A stretch of DNA of 64,000 nucleotides from JALOAT01 sp041685115 (lineage in GTDB: Bacteria > Pseudomonadota > Gammaproteobacteria > Thiohalomonadales > Thiohalomonadaceae): contig JAWLGK010000005.1 of assembly GCA_041685115.1 (NCBI GenBank), forward strand, positions 62,001 to 126,000. Direction: 5' to 3'. The notes beneath the pieces were generated by a model, which saw only the letters and a list, made by a program, of their open reading frames with translations, did no database searches and was not told the DNA's origin. Shown piece by piece: positions 28,734 to 37,469 of the stretch (its first letter is position 1; each line of letters opens with the position of its first letter). The translations under genes were made by a program, and so were the position numbers.

Positions 28734-28871
28734 GGTGGAAACCCTTAGGCGGCTGGTTTGTCCAATAGCCGCACATTATAACCAGCGTGCCGTTTTCCTT
28801 TACAGGCGCCGGTGTTTAGCCGCGGCCCGATCCGGTAAACTGGCGCCTCTCCGGCTCACCCGTTCTCCGCC

Positions 28872-29915
28872 ATGCCTCAACCCCGCAAAGCCGTCGCCCT
28901 CATCTCGGGTGGTCTCGATTCCTTGCTCGCCGCCAAGGTGATGCAGGAACAGGGTATCCACGTGGAGGGCATCAACTTCTTCACCGGTTTCTGCGTGGAG
29001 GGACACACCCACGCCATCCGCCAGAAGGACCTCAACAAGCCCAAGCGCAACAACGCCCTGTGGGTGGCCGAGCAACTCGGCATGAAGCTCCACATCGTGG
29101 ACATTGTCGAGGAATACAAGGACGTACTGGTCAATCCCAAGCACGGCTACGGCGCCCACCTGAATCCCTGCCTGGACTGCAAGGTGTTCATGGTGCGCAA
29201 GGCGCACCAGTGGATGGAGCAGCATGGCTTTGATTTCATCATCACCGGCGAGGTGATCGGTCAGCGGCCCATGTCGCAGCGCAAGGACACCATGCCCGTG
29301 GTGGCCCACGAGTCCGGCGCCGAGGACCGCCTGCTGCGGCCGCTGTGTGCCCTCAACCTGCCGCCCACCCTGCCCGAGCGCGAGGGCTGGGTGGACCGCG
29401 AGCGCCTGTATGGTTTCTCCGGCCGTTCCCGCAAACCGCAGATGGAACTGGCCGCGAAGTTCGGCCTGACCGATTACGCGCAGCCCTCCGGCGGCTGCTG
29501 TTTCCTCACCGACGAACAGTATTCCCGCAAGCTGGTGGACCTGTGGCAGGCGCGCGGTGATCGCACCTATGAGCTGGACGACATCCTGCTGCTGAAGGTG
29601 GGCCGTCATGTGCGCCCGGCGCCGCACTTCAAGCTCATCATCGGCCGCGAGGACGGCGAAAACCAGTTCATGGAGGGCTACCGCAAGCAGTTCGTAACCC
29701 TGCGCACGGTGGACTGCCCCGGACCGCTGGTGCTGGTGGACGGCAACCCGGGCGAGGACGACCTGGTGCTCGCCGCGCGCATCGCCGCGCGCTATTCCAA
29801 GGGACGTGCACTGCCGACCATGAAGCTCGCGGTCTCCGAGCGCGGCGGGCCCGAGCGCGTGCTGGAGGTGGCGCCCTTTGCCCCGCACGAGATCCCGGAG
29901 GCCTGGTACCTGTGA
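28872..29915 (+). CDS. PP-loop ATPase, MnmA/ThiI-like, with a C-terminal unknown domain
   Basis: A 347-residue protein. The PP-loop motif SGGLDS lies at 12-17. A MnmA-like cysteine site NPCLDC has Cys100 and Cys103, and a second pair, Cys209-Cys210, sits in PSGGCCFLTDEQ. The C-terminal 110 residues (from about LLKVGRHVRPAP) form a separate domain I cannot name. The layout suggests adenylation of a substrate followed by sulfur transfer, probably to tRNA or another base, but the target is unknown. It overlaps the TusA-like gene by four bases, which suggests a persulfide donor pair. It is often annotated as a thiouridylase; I regard that as unproven. Confidence 0.85.
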   Translation: MPQPRKAVALISGGLDSLLAAKVMQEQGIHVEGINFFTGFCVEGHTHAIRQKDLNKPKRNNALWVAEQLGMKLHIVDIVEEYKDVLVNPKHGYGAHLNPCLDCKVFMVRKAHQWMEQHGFDFIITGEVIGQRPMSQRKDTMPVVAHESGAEDRLLRPLCALNLPPTLPEREGWVDRERLYGFSGRSRKPQMELAAKFGLTDYAQPSGGCCFLTDEQYSRKLVDLWQARGDRTYELDDILLLKVGRHVRPAPHFKLIIGREDGENQFMEGYRKQFVTLRTVDCPGPLVLVDGNPGEDDLVLAARIAARYSKGRALPTMKLAVSERGGPERVLEVAPFAPHEIPEAWYL

Positions 29916-30142
29916 AACACCAGATGGATGCGCGCCGACTGCTCTGCCCGCTGCCCGTGATCCGAACCCAGGACAAGGTCGCCACCCTCGCGGCGGGCGA
30001 CGTCCTGGAGGTGAAGGCCACGGACCGCGGCGTGCTCAATGACATCCCCGCCTGGTGTCGCATCAACGGCCACCAGGTGCTGGATACACAGGTCGACAAG
30101 GGCGAGGTCACCATCATCCTTCAGGTGGGCGGCAAGGAGTAA
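29912..30142 (+). CDS. TusA-family sulfur carrier
   Basis: A 76-residue TusA-like protein, GTG start at 29912 overlapping the previous stop (GTGA). The persulfide-carrying cysteine is Cys12 in the signature LLCPLPVIRTQ, and the fold pattern LEVKATDRGVLNDIPAWC matches the family. TusA proteins accept sulfane sulfur and hand it to tRNA thiolation or sulfur-oxidation enzymes. The four-base overlap with the PP-loop gene implies that enzyme is the likely partner. It is not the canonical E. coli TusA by context. Confidence 0.92.
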   Translation: MKHQMDARRLLCPLPVIRTQDKVATLAAGDVLEVKATDRGVLNDIPAWCRINGHQVLDTQVDKGEVTIILQVGGKE

Positions 30143-30148
30143 CACGCC

Positions 30149-31333
30149 ATGGGCGGCGCGCATCACGATCACGGTCACTTTCACGACTCGGAACTGGACC
30201 CGCACGACGCGCGCTATGCGCAGGTGCGTCGTGTGACCGTGGTGGGTGCCCTCGTCAATTTCCTGGTGGCGGTGGTGAAACTCATCGCCGGCTTCCTCGG
30301 CCAGTCCCAGGCCCTCATCGCCGACGGTTTCCACTCCGTGGCGGACCTCGCCAGCGATTTTTTGGTGTTGTTTGCGGCCAAGCACGGCAGCCGCGCGGCC
30401 GACGCCGACCATCCCTACGGCCATGCGCGCATCGAAACCCTGGCCACCCTGGGCCTCGGCGTGGCGCTGATCCTCACCGGGCTTGGTGTGGGCTGGGACG
30501 CGGTCAGCCGGCTCATGCATCCCGAGGACCTGCTGGTTCCCGGCGTGCTCGCCCTGGCGGTGGCCTTCCTTTCCGTCTTCGCCAAGGAATGGGTGTTCCA
30601 CTACACCATGCGCGCCGCGCGCCGGCTCAACTCGGCCTTGCTGCGCGCCAACGCCTGGCACAGCCGTTCCGATGCCATCGCCTCGGTGGTGGCCGCCATC
30701 GGTATCGGCGGTACCCTGCTCGGTTACACCTATCTCGATGCCATCGGCGCCCTGGTGGTCGCCTGGATGATCGCCAAGATCGGCTGGGACCTGGCCTGGC
30801 AGGGCGGCACCGAACTGATCGACACGGGCCTTGCGGAGGACCAGGTCGAAGCCATCCGCGAGCTGATCCTCGGCGTCGCCGGGGTCGATGCCGTCCACAC
30901 CCTGCGCACCCGACGCATGGGTGGCGGTGTGCTGGTGGACGTGCACGTGCTGGTGGACCCGCACTTATCCGTTTCGGAAGGCCATTACATCAGTCAGGCG
31001 GTATATGATCGCGTGGTGGACGAAGTGGAGGGCGTGCAGGACGTGCTCGTTCACGTGGATCCGGAAGACGACGAGCGCACGAGCCCCATCCGCGGACTGC
31101 CGACCCGCGCCGAGGTCCTCGGCTGGTTGCACCCGCGCTGGGCGGAAATATCCGGTGCGCAGCACATCTCTCAGATCACCCTGCACTACCTGGACGGCCG
31201 TGTTGCAGTGGAACTGGCACTGCCCATGACCTGCGTGAGCGGTCTCGACGAGGCGCGCCGACTGGCCGATGCCCTGGCCGACAGCGCGGCCGGACTCGAC
31301 AGGGTTGTCAGCGTACGAGCGTCTTTTTTTTAG
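30149..31333 (+). CDS. Cation diffusion facilitator (CDF) metal transporter
   Basis: A 394-residue CDF protein with a His-rich N-terminus (GAHHDHGHFHD) and about six membrane helices. The transport site is of the HD-HD type: His62/Asp66 in FHSVAD and His171/Asp175 in HSRSD. The cytoplasmic region after about residue 225 is longer than usual, with the standard CDF ferredoxin-like domain and a further module of about 70 residues. Substrate is probably Zn(II), Fe(II) or Mn(II); it cannot be fixed from the sequence. It starts six bases after the TusA-like gene, so the three genes look like an operon. Confidence 0.92.
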   Translation: MGGAHHDHGHFHDSELDPHDARYAQVRRVTVVGALVNFLVAVVKLIAGFLGQSQALIADGFHSVADLASDFLVLFAAKHGSRAADADHPYGHARIETLATLGLGVALILTGLGVGWDAVSRLMHPEDLLVPGVLALAVAFLSVFAKEWVFHYTMRAARRLNSALLRANAWHSRSDAIASVVAAIGIGGTLLGYTYLDAIGALVVAWMIAKIGWDLAWQGGTELIDTGLAEDQVEAIRELILGVAGVDAVHTLRTRRMGGGVLVDVHVLVDPHLSVSEGHYISQAVYDRVVDEVEGVQDVLVHVDPEDDERTSPIRGLPTRAEVLGWLHPRWAEISGAQHISQITLHYLDGRVAVELALPMTCVSGLDEARRLADALADSAAGLDRVVSVRASFF

Positions 31334-31345
31334 GAGCCCCAATCT

Positions 31346-31371
31346 GGTGCGTGTTTTCGCTGCGACGCACC
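31346..31371. other. Short inverted repeat between CDF gene and glnA
   Basis: Arms GGTGCG (31346-31351) and CGCACC (31366-31371) flank a 14-base loop, followed by GTTTT. It could be a weak terminator for the CDF operon. The arms are in the opposite orientation to the NtrC consensus, so I do not call it an NtrC site. Confidence 0.4.
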
Positions 31372-31447
31372 GTTTTGGCCTCCAGAATTCCGGTTTCCAG
31401 GTCGCCGCGACGCGCGCGGACCTGTGTGAACACAGTGGTCTGGCCGG

Positions 31448-31463
31448 TGGCATGCTCGATGCA
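31448..31463 (+). promoter_or_regulatory. Sigma54 (RpoN) promoter of glnA
   Basis: TGGCATG-N4-ATGC matches the sigma54 consensus TGGCACG-N4-TTGC with two changes and has the correct spacing between the -24 GG and -12 GC. It lies about 75 bases before the glnA ATG, and glnA is followed by ntrB and ntrC. A palindrome CTGTGT-GA-ACACAG at 31422-31435 lies just upstream but does not match the NtrC site. Confidence 0.65.
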
Positions 31464-31536
31464 TTGTACCGGCAGGCCTTTTTTTATAGCGGCTGCCCAT
31501 CAGGCAGCAGATTTCTGACCATTGCGGAGGCACTCG

Positions 31537-32946
31537 ATGTCGGTCGACAGCGTTCTCAAGACCATCAAGGAAAAGGGCGTGAAGTTCGTGGACATGCGCT
31601 TCACGGATACCCGCGGCAAGGAGCAGCACGTCTCCTATCCGGTGAGCAAGATCGACGAAGGCACCTTCGCCGATGGCGTCATGTTCGACGGCTCATCCAT
31701 CTCCGGCTGGAAGCACATCAACGAGTCCGACATGATCCTCATGCCGGATGCCGCTTCCGCCTATCTGGACCCGTTCACCGACGAGCCCACCCTCAACGTC
31801 ACCTGCGACATCGTCGAGCCCGCCACCATGCAGGGCTATGAGCGCGACCCGCGCTCCGTCGCCAAGCGCGCCGAGGAATACCTGAAGTCCACCGGCATCG
31901 CCGACACCGCCTTCTTCGGGCCCGAGCCCGAGTTCTTCATTTTCGACGACGTGCGCTGGAGCGCCGACATGTCCGGGTCCTTCGTGAAGATCGATTCTTC
32001 CGAAGCCAACTGGAACTCCGAGCGCGTCTACCCCGACGGCAACATGGGCCACCGTCCCAGCGTCAAGGGCGGCTACTTCCCGGTGCCCCCGGTGGACAGC
32101 CTGTACGACATCCGTGCCGCCATGTGCCTGGCCATGGAAGAGATCGGCCTGGACGTGGAAGTGCATCACCACGAGGTGGCCACCGCCGGCCAGTGCGAGA
32201 TCGGCGTCGCCTTCAACACCCTGGTGAAGAAGGCCGACGAGGTCATGAAGCTCAAGTACGTGATCCACAACGTGGCCCACGCCTACGGTAAGACCGCCAC
32301 CTTCATGCCCAAGCCCATCGTCGGTGACAACGGATCCGGCATGCACGTGCACATGTCCCTGGCGAAAGAAGGCAAGAACCTGTTCGCCGGTAACGGTTAC
32401 GGTGGTCTGTCCGAGACCGCCTTGTATTACATCGGCGGCGTCATCAAGCACGCCCGCGCCCTGAACGCCCTCACCAACCCCGGTACCAACAGCTACAAGC
32501 GCCTGGTGCCCGGTTTCGAGGCGCCGGTGATGCTGGCCTACTCGGCGCGTAACCGTTCCGCCTCCATTCGCATCCCCTACGTGACCAATCCCAAGGCCCG
32601 CCGTATCGAGGTGCGCTTCCCGGATCCGTCCGCCAACCCTTACCTGTCGTTTGCCGCACTGATGATGGCCGGCCTGGACGGTATCCAGAACAAGATCCAC
32701 CCGGGCGACGCCATGGACAAGGACCTCTACGACCTGCCCGCGGAAGAGGCCAAGGCCATCCCCACCGTGTGCCATGCCCTCGACCAGGCGCTGGAATATC
32801 TGGACAAGGACCGCGAGTTCCTCACCAAGGGCGGCGTGTTCACCAACGACATGATCGATGCCTACCTCAAGTTGAAGATGGGTGAAGTCACCCGCTTCCG
32901 CATGACCACGCATCCGGTCGAGTTCGATATGTACTACAGCCTCTAA
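31537..32946 (+). CDS. glnA: Glutamine synthetase type I
   Basis: A 469-residue GlnA, exactly the E. coli length. I start at the ATG at 31537 (MSVDSVLKTIKEKG), six bases after a strong GCGGAGG. The family blocks FDGSSISGW, the NGSGMHVHMS region and NPGTNSYKRLVPG are intact. The adenylylation tyrosine is in DKDLYDLP near residue 397, so it is the I-beta type controlled by GlnE. It assimilates ammonium into glutamine and is probably driven from the sigma54 promoter upstream. A terminator follows. Confidence 0.98.
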   Translation: MSVDSVLKTIKEKGVKFVDMRFTDTRGKEQHVSYPVSKIDEGTFADGVMFDGSSISGWKHINESDMILMPDAASAYLDPFTDEPTLNVTCDIVEPATMQGYERDPRSVAKRAEEYLKSTGIADTAFFGPEPEFFIFDDVRWSADMSGSFVKIDSSEANWNSERVYPDGNMGHRPSVKGGYFPVPPVDSLYDIRAAMCLAMEEIGLDVEVHHHEVATAGQCEIGVAFNTLVKKADEVMKLKYVIHNVAHAYGKTATFMPKPIVGDNGSGMHVHMSLAKEGKNLFAGNGYGGLSETALYYIGGVIKHARALNALTNPGTNSYKRLVPGFEAPVMLAYSARNRSASIRIPYVTNPKARRIEVRFPDPSANPYLSFAALMMAGLDGIQNKIHPGDAMDKDLYDLPAEEAKAIPTVCHALDQALEYLDKDREFLTKGGVFTNDMIDAYLKLKMGEVTRFRMTTHPVEFDMYYSL

Positions 32947-32965
32947 CCCGGGCCGCATCGGACAG

Positions 32966-32997
32966 GAAAACGCCCTCTCGTGGGGCGTTTTCTTTTT
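32966..32997 (+). terminator. Rho-independent terminator of glnA
   Basis: The stem GAAAACGCCC / GGGCGTTTTC (32966-32975 and 32983-32992) with a seven-base loop is followed by TTTTT. It begins 20 bases after the glnA stop. Confidence 0.88.
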
Positions 32998-33021
32998 GTG
33001 GGGTTTCGCTATGCTGACGCC

Positions 33022-33540
33022 ATGCGTCGTGCCGTCCTGTTCCTGCTGATATTCGCTGCCCTGCCCCTTGCGGCCGAGACCATCCATCAACGGGTGCGTC
33101 CGGACGGCTCCATCGAATACAGCGATCAGCCCCTGCCCGGCTCCGTGCCCCTGGAGGTGCCTGGTGTGCAAGGTTACCAGGCCCAACCGGTACCCCCCCT
33201 GGCGCCGCCTTCCGCCGTGCAGCCGCCCCGTGCGGTGACCCCCGCCTACCAGAGCGTCCGCATCACCCAGCCCGTCGAAGACCAGACCCTGTTCTTCGAT
33301 GCAGCAGGCCTCGGGGTGAACGTGGTCGTGGCACCCAATCTGCGCCCCGGGGATCGGGTGGTGGTCTACGTGGACGGCCAACCGGTGGCCGCCGGGCCCT
33401 CCACGGGCCTCACCATTCCCACCCCACCCCGCGGCACCCACCGCCTCACGGCGGAGGTCCAGGACGCCAGTGGCCGGGTGCTGCTGCGCGCCGCGCCCAT
33501 CACGTTCCACCTCATCCAGCACTCGCGCCTGACGCGCTGA
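33022..33540 (+). CDS. DUF4124-type periplasmic protein
   Basis: A 172-residue exported protein, ATG at 33022, with a signal peptide (MRRAVLFLLIFAALPLAAET). The mature N-terminus reads IHQRVRPDGSIEYSDQPLPG, the DUF4124 pattern. A proline-rich linker and an Ig-like beta region (about 85-165) follow. Genes of this type commonly sit between glnA and ntrB in Gammaproteobacteria; the role is unknown. It is not obviously a lipoprotein, as no lipobox cysteine is seen. Confidence 0.85.
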   Translation: MRRAVLFLLIFAALPLAAETIHQRVRPDGSIEYSDQPLPGSVPLEVPGVQGYQAQPVPPLAPPSAVQPPRAVTPAYQSVRITQPVEDQTLFFDAAGLGVNVVVAPNLRPGDRVVVYVDGQPVAAGPSTGLTIPTPPRGTHRLTAEVQDASGRVLLRAAPITFHLIQHSRLTR

Positions 33541-33672
33541 TCCATCCTGGCGCATCGCCTCGCCGGCGCGCACTATAATGGTGCAACCCACGGCGCCCTG
33601 CTGCACGTATGGCCAAGCGTCACTGCCATGTGTATGCCTGGTTTGGAATTTGCTTGGCAAGGGGGTATGAAC

Positions 33673-34755
33673 ATGCCGAGCCCGCCTCCGGATCTGATCC
33701 AGCGCGTCATCGAAAACCTGCACACCACCGTGCTGCTTTTCGACGCCCGGCTCCACCTCCGCTACATCAATCCCGCCGGCGAGATGCTGCTTGCCGTGAG
33801 CGCCGGGCGCATTGTCGGCGCCACCGCCTACCTCCTTTTCAACAACGACGATTTGGTTGCCTCGCTGCGTGCTGCGCTGGCCTCCGGCCACCCGTTCACC
33901 GAACGCGAGTTGGCGCTCAATCTGGTTCCGAAGCGCCGCATCACCGTGGACTTCACGGCGATTCCCCTGCGCGATCCCAAGGCCGGCACCGAGCTGCTGG
34001 TGGAGGTCAACGAGCTCGATCGTCAGTTGCGCATCTCACGCGAGGAAACCTTGCTGGCCCAGAGTACGGCCACGCGCACCCTGGTGCGCGGCCTGGCCCA
34101 CGAAATCAAGAATCCTCTCGGCGGGCTGCGCGGCGCCGCGCAGTTGCTTGAGCGGGAGTTGGAAGACGGCGCGCTGAAGGAATACACCAGCGTGATCATC
34201 AGCGAGGCGGATCGGCTGCAGGTCCTGATGGATCGCATGCTCGGCCCCAAGGCCCTGCCGCAACGCGCGCCGGTGAACATCCACGAGATCATGGAACGGG
34301 TGCGCCAGCTGGTGCGTGCCGAGGCGCCGCCGGGAATCCGCATCGTTTGCGACTACGATCCGAGCATTCCCGAGCTCATCGCCGATCGCGACCAGCTCAT
34401 CCAGGCCATGCTGAACATGGTGCGCAATGCCGCCCAGTCCCTGCGCGACCGCGGCACCATCACCCTGCGCACCCGCACCTTGCGCCAGTACACCATCGGC
34501 CAGACCCGGCACAAGCTGGTGGCGCGCATCGAGGTGATCGACGACGGCCCGGGGGTGCCGCCGGAGATGATCGAGAACGTATTCCTGCCCATGGTCACCG
34601 GTCGTCCCGATGGGACCGGCCTCGGGCTGCCCATCGCCCAATCCCTCATCAATCTCCACGGCGGGCTGATCGAATGCGAGAGCCAGCCGGGACGTACGGT
34701 GTTCACGGTCCTGCTGCCCCTCTCCCGGGATGGCGAGCGCATCGACACGAGGTAA
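33673..34755 (+). CDS. glnL: Nitrogen regulation sensor kinase NtrB
   Basis: A cytoplasmic histidine kinase. Of three in-frame ATGs (33628, 33667, 33673) I prefer 33673, seven bases after AGGGGG, giving 360 residues. A PAS domain covers about 1-115. The phosphorylated His143 is in GLAHEIKNPLGGLRG. The N box reads LNMVRNAAQSL and the G boxes DDGPGVP and GTGLGLPIAQ. With PII it phosphorylates or dephosphorylates NtrC according to nitrogen status. The NtrC gene starts six bases later. Confidence 0.96.
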   Translation: MPSPPPDLIQRVIENLHTTVLLFDARLHLRYINPAGEMLLAVSAGRIVGATAYLLFNNDDLVASLRAALASGHPFTERELALNLVPKRRITVDFTAIPLRDPKAGTELLVEVNELDRQLRISREETLLAQSTATRTLVRGLAHEIKNPLGGLRGAAQLLERELEDGALKEYTSVIISEADRLQVLMDRMLGPKALPQRAPVNIHEIMERVRQLVRAEAPPGIRIVCDYDPSIPELIADRDQLIQAMLNMVRNAAQSLRDRGTITLRTRTLRQYTIGQTRHKLVARIEVIDDGPGVPPEMIENVFLPMVTGRPDGTGLGLPIAQSLINLHGGLIECESQPGRTVFTVLLPLSRDGERIDTR

Positions 34756-34760
34756 AGCCA

Positions 34761-36203
34761 TTGAACAAGCGCAGTGAAATCTGGGTCATCGACGATGACC
34801 GCTCCATTCGCTGGGTGCTGGAAAAGGCCCTCAGGCAGGCCGACATGGACGTGCGTGCCTTCGAAGAGGCGGCCCCCGCCCTGCGTGAGCTCGGGCGACG
34901 GCGGCCCGATGCCATCATCACCGACATCCGCATGCCCGGCCTGAACGGCCTCGAACTGCTCGCCGATATTACCGCGCGCCACCCGGAGTTGCCGGTGATC
35001 ATCATGACCGCGCACTCGGATCTGGACAGCGCGGTCTCCGCCTATCAGGGTGGCGCCTTCGAATACCTGCCCAAGCCCTTCGATGTCGACGAGGCCGTGG
35101 AGCTTGCCAGGCGTGCAGTGGCCCATCACCGCGATCAACCCCTCGCCGCGGACTTCGAAGAGCCCAGCAAGGCGCCTGAGATCATCGGCGAGGCGCCCTC
35201 CATGCAGGAAGTGTTTCGCGCCATCGGCCGCCTGGCCAAATCCCACATCACGGTACTCATCAACGGCGAATCGGGCACCGGCAAGGAACTGGTCGCCAAT
35301 GCCCTGCACCGCCACAGCCCGCGAGCCAGCAGACCCTTCATCGCCCTGAACACCGCCGCCATTCCCCGCGACCTGCTCGAATCCGAACTGTTCGGTCACG
35401 AGCGCGGCGCCTTCACGGGCGCGCAGAGCATGCGTCAGGGACGCTTCGAACAGGCCGACGGCGGCACCCTGTTCCTGGACGAGATCGGCGACATGCCCGC
35501 GGAGCTGCAGACGCGCTTGCTGCGCGTGTTGGCCGACGGCACTTTTTATCGCGTCGGCGGCCACGCGCCCATCAAGGTGGACGTGCGCGTCATCGCCGCC
35601 ACCCACCAGAACCTGGAACAGCGCGTCAAACACGGCCTGTTCCGCGAAGACCTGTTCCACCGCCTCAACGTCATCCGCATCCACGTGCCGCCCCTGCGCG
35701 AGCGGCGTGAGGACATTGCCTTGCTGGTGCGCCACTTCCTCAAACGCGCCGCCGACGAACTGAACGTGGAACCCAAGCGGGTGGACAAGGAGACCGAGAC
35801 CTACCTCACCACCCTGGAATGGCCCGGCAACGTGCGCCAATTGGAAAATACCTGTCGCTGGCTCACGGTCATGTCGCCCGCCCAGGAGATCCATCTGGAA
35901 GACATCCCGCCCGAGCTGCGCACCCTCCCGGGGCCGAGTCCCGACAGTGAAGACTGGCTCGGTCCCCTGCGCCGCTGGGCCGAACGCCACTTAGCCCAGG
36001 GTGATGTCTCCATCCTCGACACGGCGGTTCCAGACTTCGAGCGCACCATGATCGAAGCGGCCCTCAAGCAGACCGGCGGCATGCGCCAGGAAGCCGCGCG
36101 GCTGCTCGGCTGGGGGCGTAATACGCTGACGCGGAAGATCAAGGAGCTGGGGATGGGTGATGACGACAACGGCGAAACGCCCTTGAGCGAATCCGCCACA
36201 TAG
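34761..36203 (+). CDS. glnG: Nitrogen regulation response regulator NtrC
   Basis: A 480-residue sigma54 activator. The frame extends upstream only as a shadow of ntrB; the start is a TTG at 34761 (MNKRSEIWVIDDDRSIRW), eight bases after GAGG. The receiver domain carries Asp55 in TDIRMPG. The AAA+ domain has GESGTGKE and the sigma54-contact loop GAFTGA. A Fis-type helix-turn-helix ends the protein (MRQEAARLLGWGRNTLTRK). It likely activates glnA from the sigma54 promoter. Confidence 0.97.
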   Translation: MNKRSEIWVIDDDRSIRWVLEKALRQADMDVRAFEEAAPALRELGRRRPDAIITDIRMPGLNGLELLADITARHPELPVIIMTAHSDLDSAVSAYQGGAFEYLPKPFDVDEAVELARRAVAHHRDQPLAADFEEPSKAPEIIGEAPSMQEVFRAIGRLAKSHITVLINGESGTGKELVANALHRHSPRASRPFIALNTAAIPRDLLESELFGHERGAFTGAQSMRQGRFEQADGGTLFLDEIGDMPAELQTRLLRVLADGTFYRVGGHAPIKVDVRVIAATHQNLEQRVKHGLFREDLFHRLNVIRIHVPPLRERREDIALLVRHFLKRAADELNVEPKRVDKETETYLTTLEWPGNVRQLENTCRWLTVMSPAQEIHLEDIPPELRTLPGPSPDSEDWLGPLRRWAERHLAQGDVSILDTAVPDFERTMIEAALKQTGGMRQEAARLLGWGRNTLTRKIKELGMGDDDNGETPLSESAT

Positions 36204-36244
36204 GGCGGGGCCGTGCACGCCGCTTGGCTTGCGGTGCGGGCAAA

Positions 36245-36640
36245 CTAGGGCATGAACTGAACAACGATGCGCCGTTGAACGGCGGCATTTCCGGGCGCTC
36301 CACCCGCGTAGCCGACGCTGGTGATGGCGTACACCTCGCGGCCGCCCACTGCGACGCAAGCCCCTGTGGTTACGTGGAACCAGGCATCGCCTACATCGAC
36401 GTCGCCCGAATCCGAACCGGCGCACCCGATGGTCCCATCTCCGATCTTGTAGGCAGCCCAGTCAATACCGCTTTCCGCCGCGTACAACGCTTGTGCCGAG
36501 AGCCATTCCTCGGTCGTCGTCACGTGGGTGTTCACGCTCAGGCGGACCATCACGGCGCCGATCACTGCCATGGCCGTGATCAGGAACACAGCAGTGATGA
36601 GCGACGCGCCCCTCTGGCGTTCACGGCGTGTTGCGGACAT
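36245..36640 (-). CDS. mshP: MSHA minor pilus protein MshP-like
   Basis: A 131-residue PilX-like protein; start ATG at 36640 (MSATRRERQRGASLITAVFL), overlapping the mshO-like gene by 20 bases. The N-terminal helix RGASLITAVFLITAMAVIG lacks the Glu5 of true pilins, as is usual for PilX/MshP proteins. A single globular domain follows, with two cysteines that may pair. It is the last gene of the pilus locus and converges on ntrC, 41 bases away. Confidence 0.82.
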   Translation of the reverse strand: MSATRRERQRGASLITAVFLITAMAVIGAVMVRLSVNTHVTTTEEWLSAQALYAAESGIDWAAYKIGDGTIGCAGSDSGDVDVGDAWFHVTTGACVAVGGREVYAITSVGYAGGAPGNAAVQRRIVVQFMP

Positions 36641-37469
36641 GGAACTCCTGGTAAAGCTGGATCTGTTCAGCCCCTTCGGTAAGGGTGAGCGCCACCTGCA
36701 AGATCCCGCTTCCCGAGGGGGTGCCGGCATCGTAGGTAAAGGTCACGCCCGCGGGATTGGCCACGCCGTGGACCAGCATCGGATCGGCCATGCTCCAGTC
36801 TCCGTTGCCGTCATACTCGCCGATGCCATTGGAAACATGCCAACGCAGCGAGTCGTCCGCAGCCAGCCCGACCTCCACGGTTCGGCGGGCGATGGTGTAA
36901 TGCCTCCCGGGCGATCCGTTCTGGAAGGTGAAGTTGTTGAACTGCAATACCGTATGCCCGTCGACGCCGTCCGCCGCGGTACTCGTGCCGATGGTACCGG
37001 TGAGTCCCACGGCCGAGCGGTTGTTGCGCAGGTCGCCCGGTGCGGTGTTGCCGATAATCAGCATGTCACCCGCCCCGTAACCGAGGCCGGATCCCAGCAC
37101 GTAGAGTTCGTTGCGCGATGCGCCCGGCGAAAGGCGGCGGTTGGCTACGGCGAACTCCCCGCCCGTGAAATCGTCGAACCGATCCACATAACGTCCACCG
37201 GCGGTCGTGACGACGAACTGAATCCCTGCTCTGCCACCCGCATCGGTCACCACCTCCACGGAATTCGGCACCGCGTGGCGCAATTCCCGTCCCAAACGCT
37301 CCAGGGCGCTCCGGCCCCTTGCAATGAGGTCGGCGCGTGCCTTGGTATCGCCGTAAGCACGAAAGGCCGATGCGATGATTGGCGCCAATACCCCTGAAAG
37401 GATCGCCAGCAGAACGATGGTCATCACCATCTCGACCAGCGTGAAGCCATGGGTGCGTCCATGCCTCAT
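36621..37469 (-). CDS. mshO: MSHA minor pilin MshO-like
   Basis: A 282-residue type IV prepilin: short leader MRHGRTHG, then FTLVEMVMTIVLLAILSG with Glu5 of the mature protein. The body is a large beta-rich domain typical of PilW/MshO. It overlaps the mshD-like stop by one base and the mshP-like start by 20 bases. Names in this locus rest on the conserved mshC-D-O-P order. Confidence 0.84.
   Translation of the reverse strand: MRHGRTHGFTLVEMVMTIVLLAILSGVLAPIIASAFRAYGDTKARADLIARGRSALERLGRELRHAVPNSVEVVTDAGGRAGIQFVVTTAGGRYVDRFDDFTGGEFAVANRRLSPGASRNELYVLGSGLGYGAGDMLIIGNTAPGDLRNNRSAVGLTGTIGTSTAADGVDGHTVLQFNNFTFQNGSPGRHYTIARRTVEVGLAADDSLRWHVSNGIGEYDGNGDWSMADPMLVHGVANPAGVTFTYDAGTPSGSGILQVALTLTEGAEQIQLYQEFHVRNTP

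Noticed and set aside
31346..31371. NtrC binding site for glnA
   Set aside because: The arms are in the wrong orientation and spacing for GCACC-N5-GGTGC.
31693..33891. A 732-codon open frame antisense to glnA and the DUF4124 gene
   Set aside because: It is a GC-rich antisense shadow with no family similarity; glnA on the other strand is certain.
34353..35990. A 545-codon open frame antisense to ntrB and ntrC
   Set aside because: Shadow of the response regulator; repeated His/Gln-rich low-complexity content typical of antisense frames.
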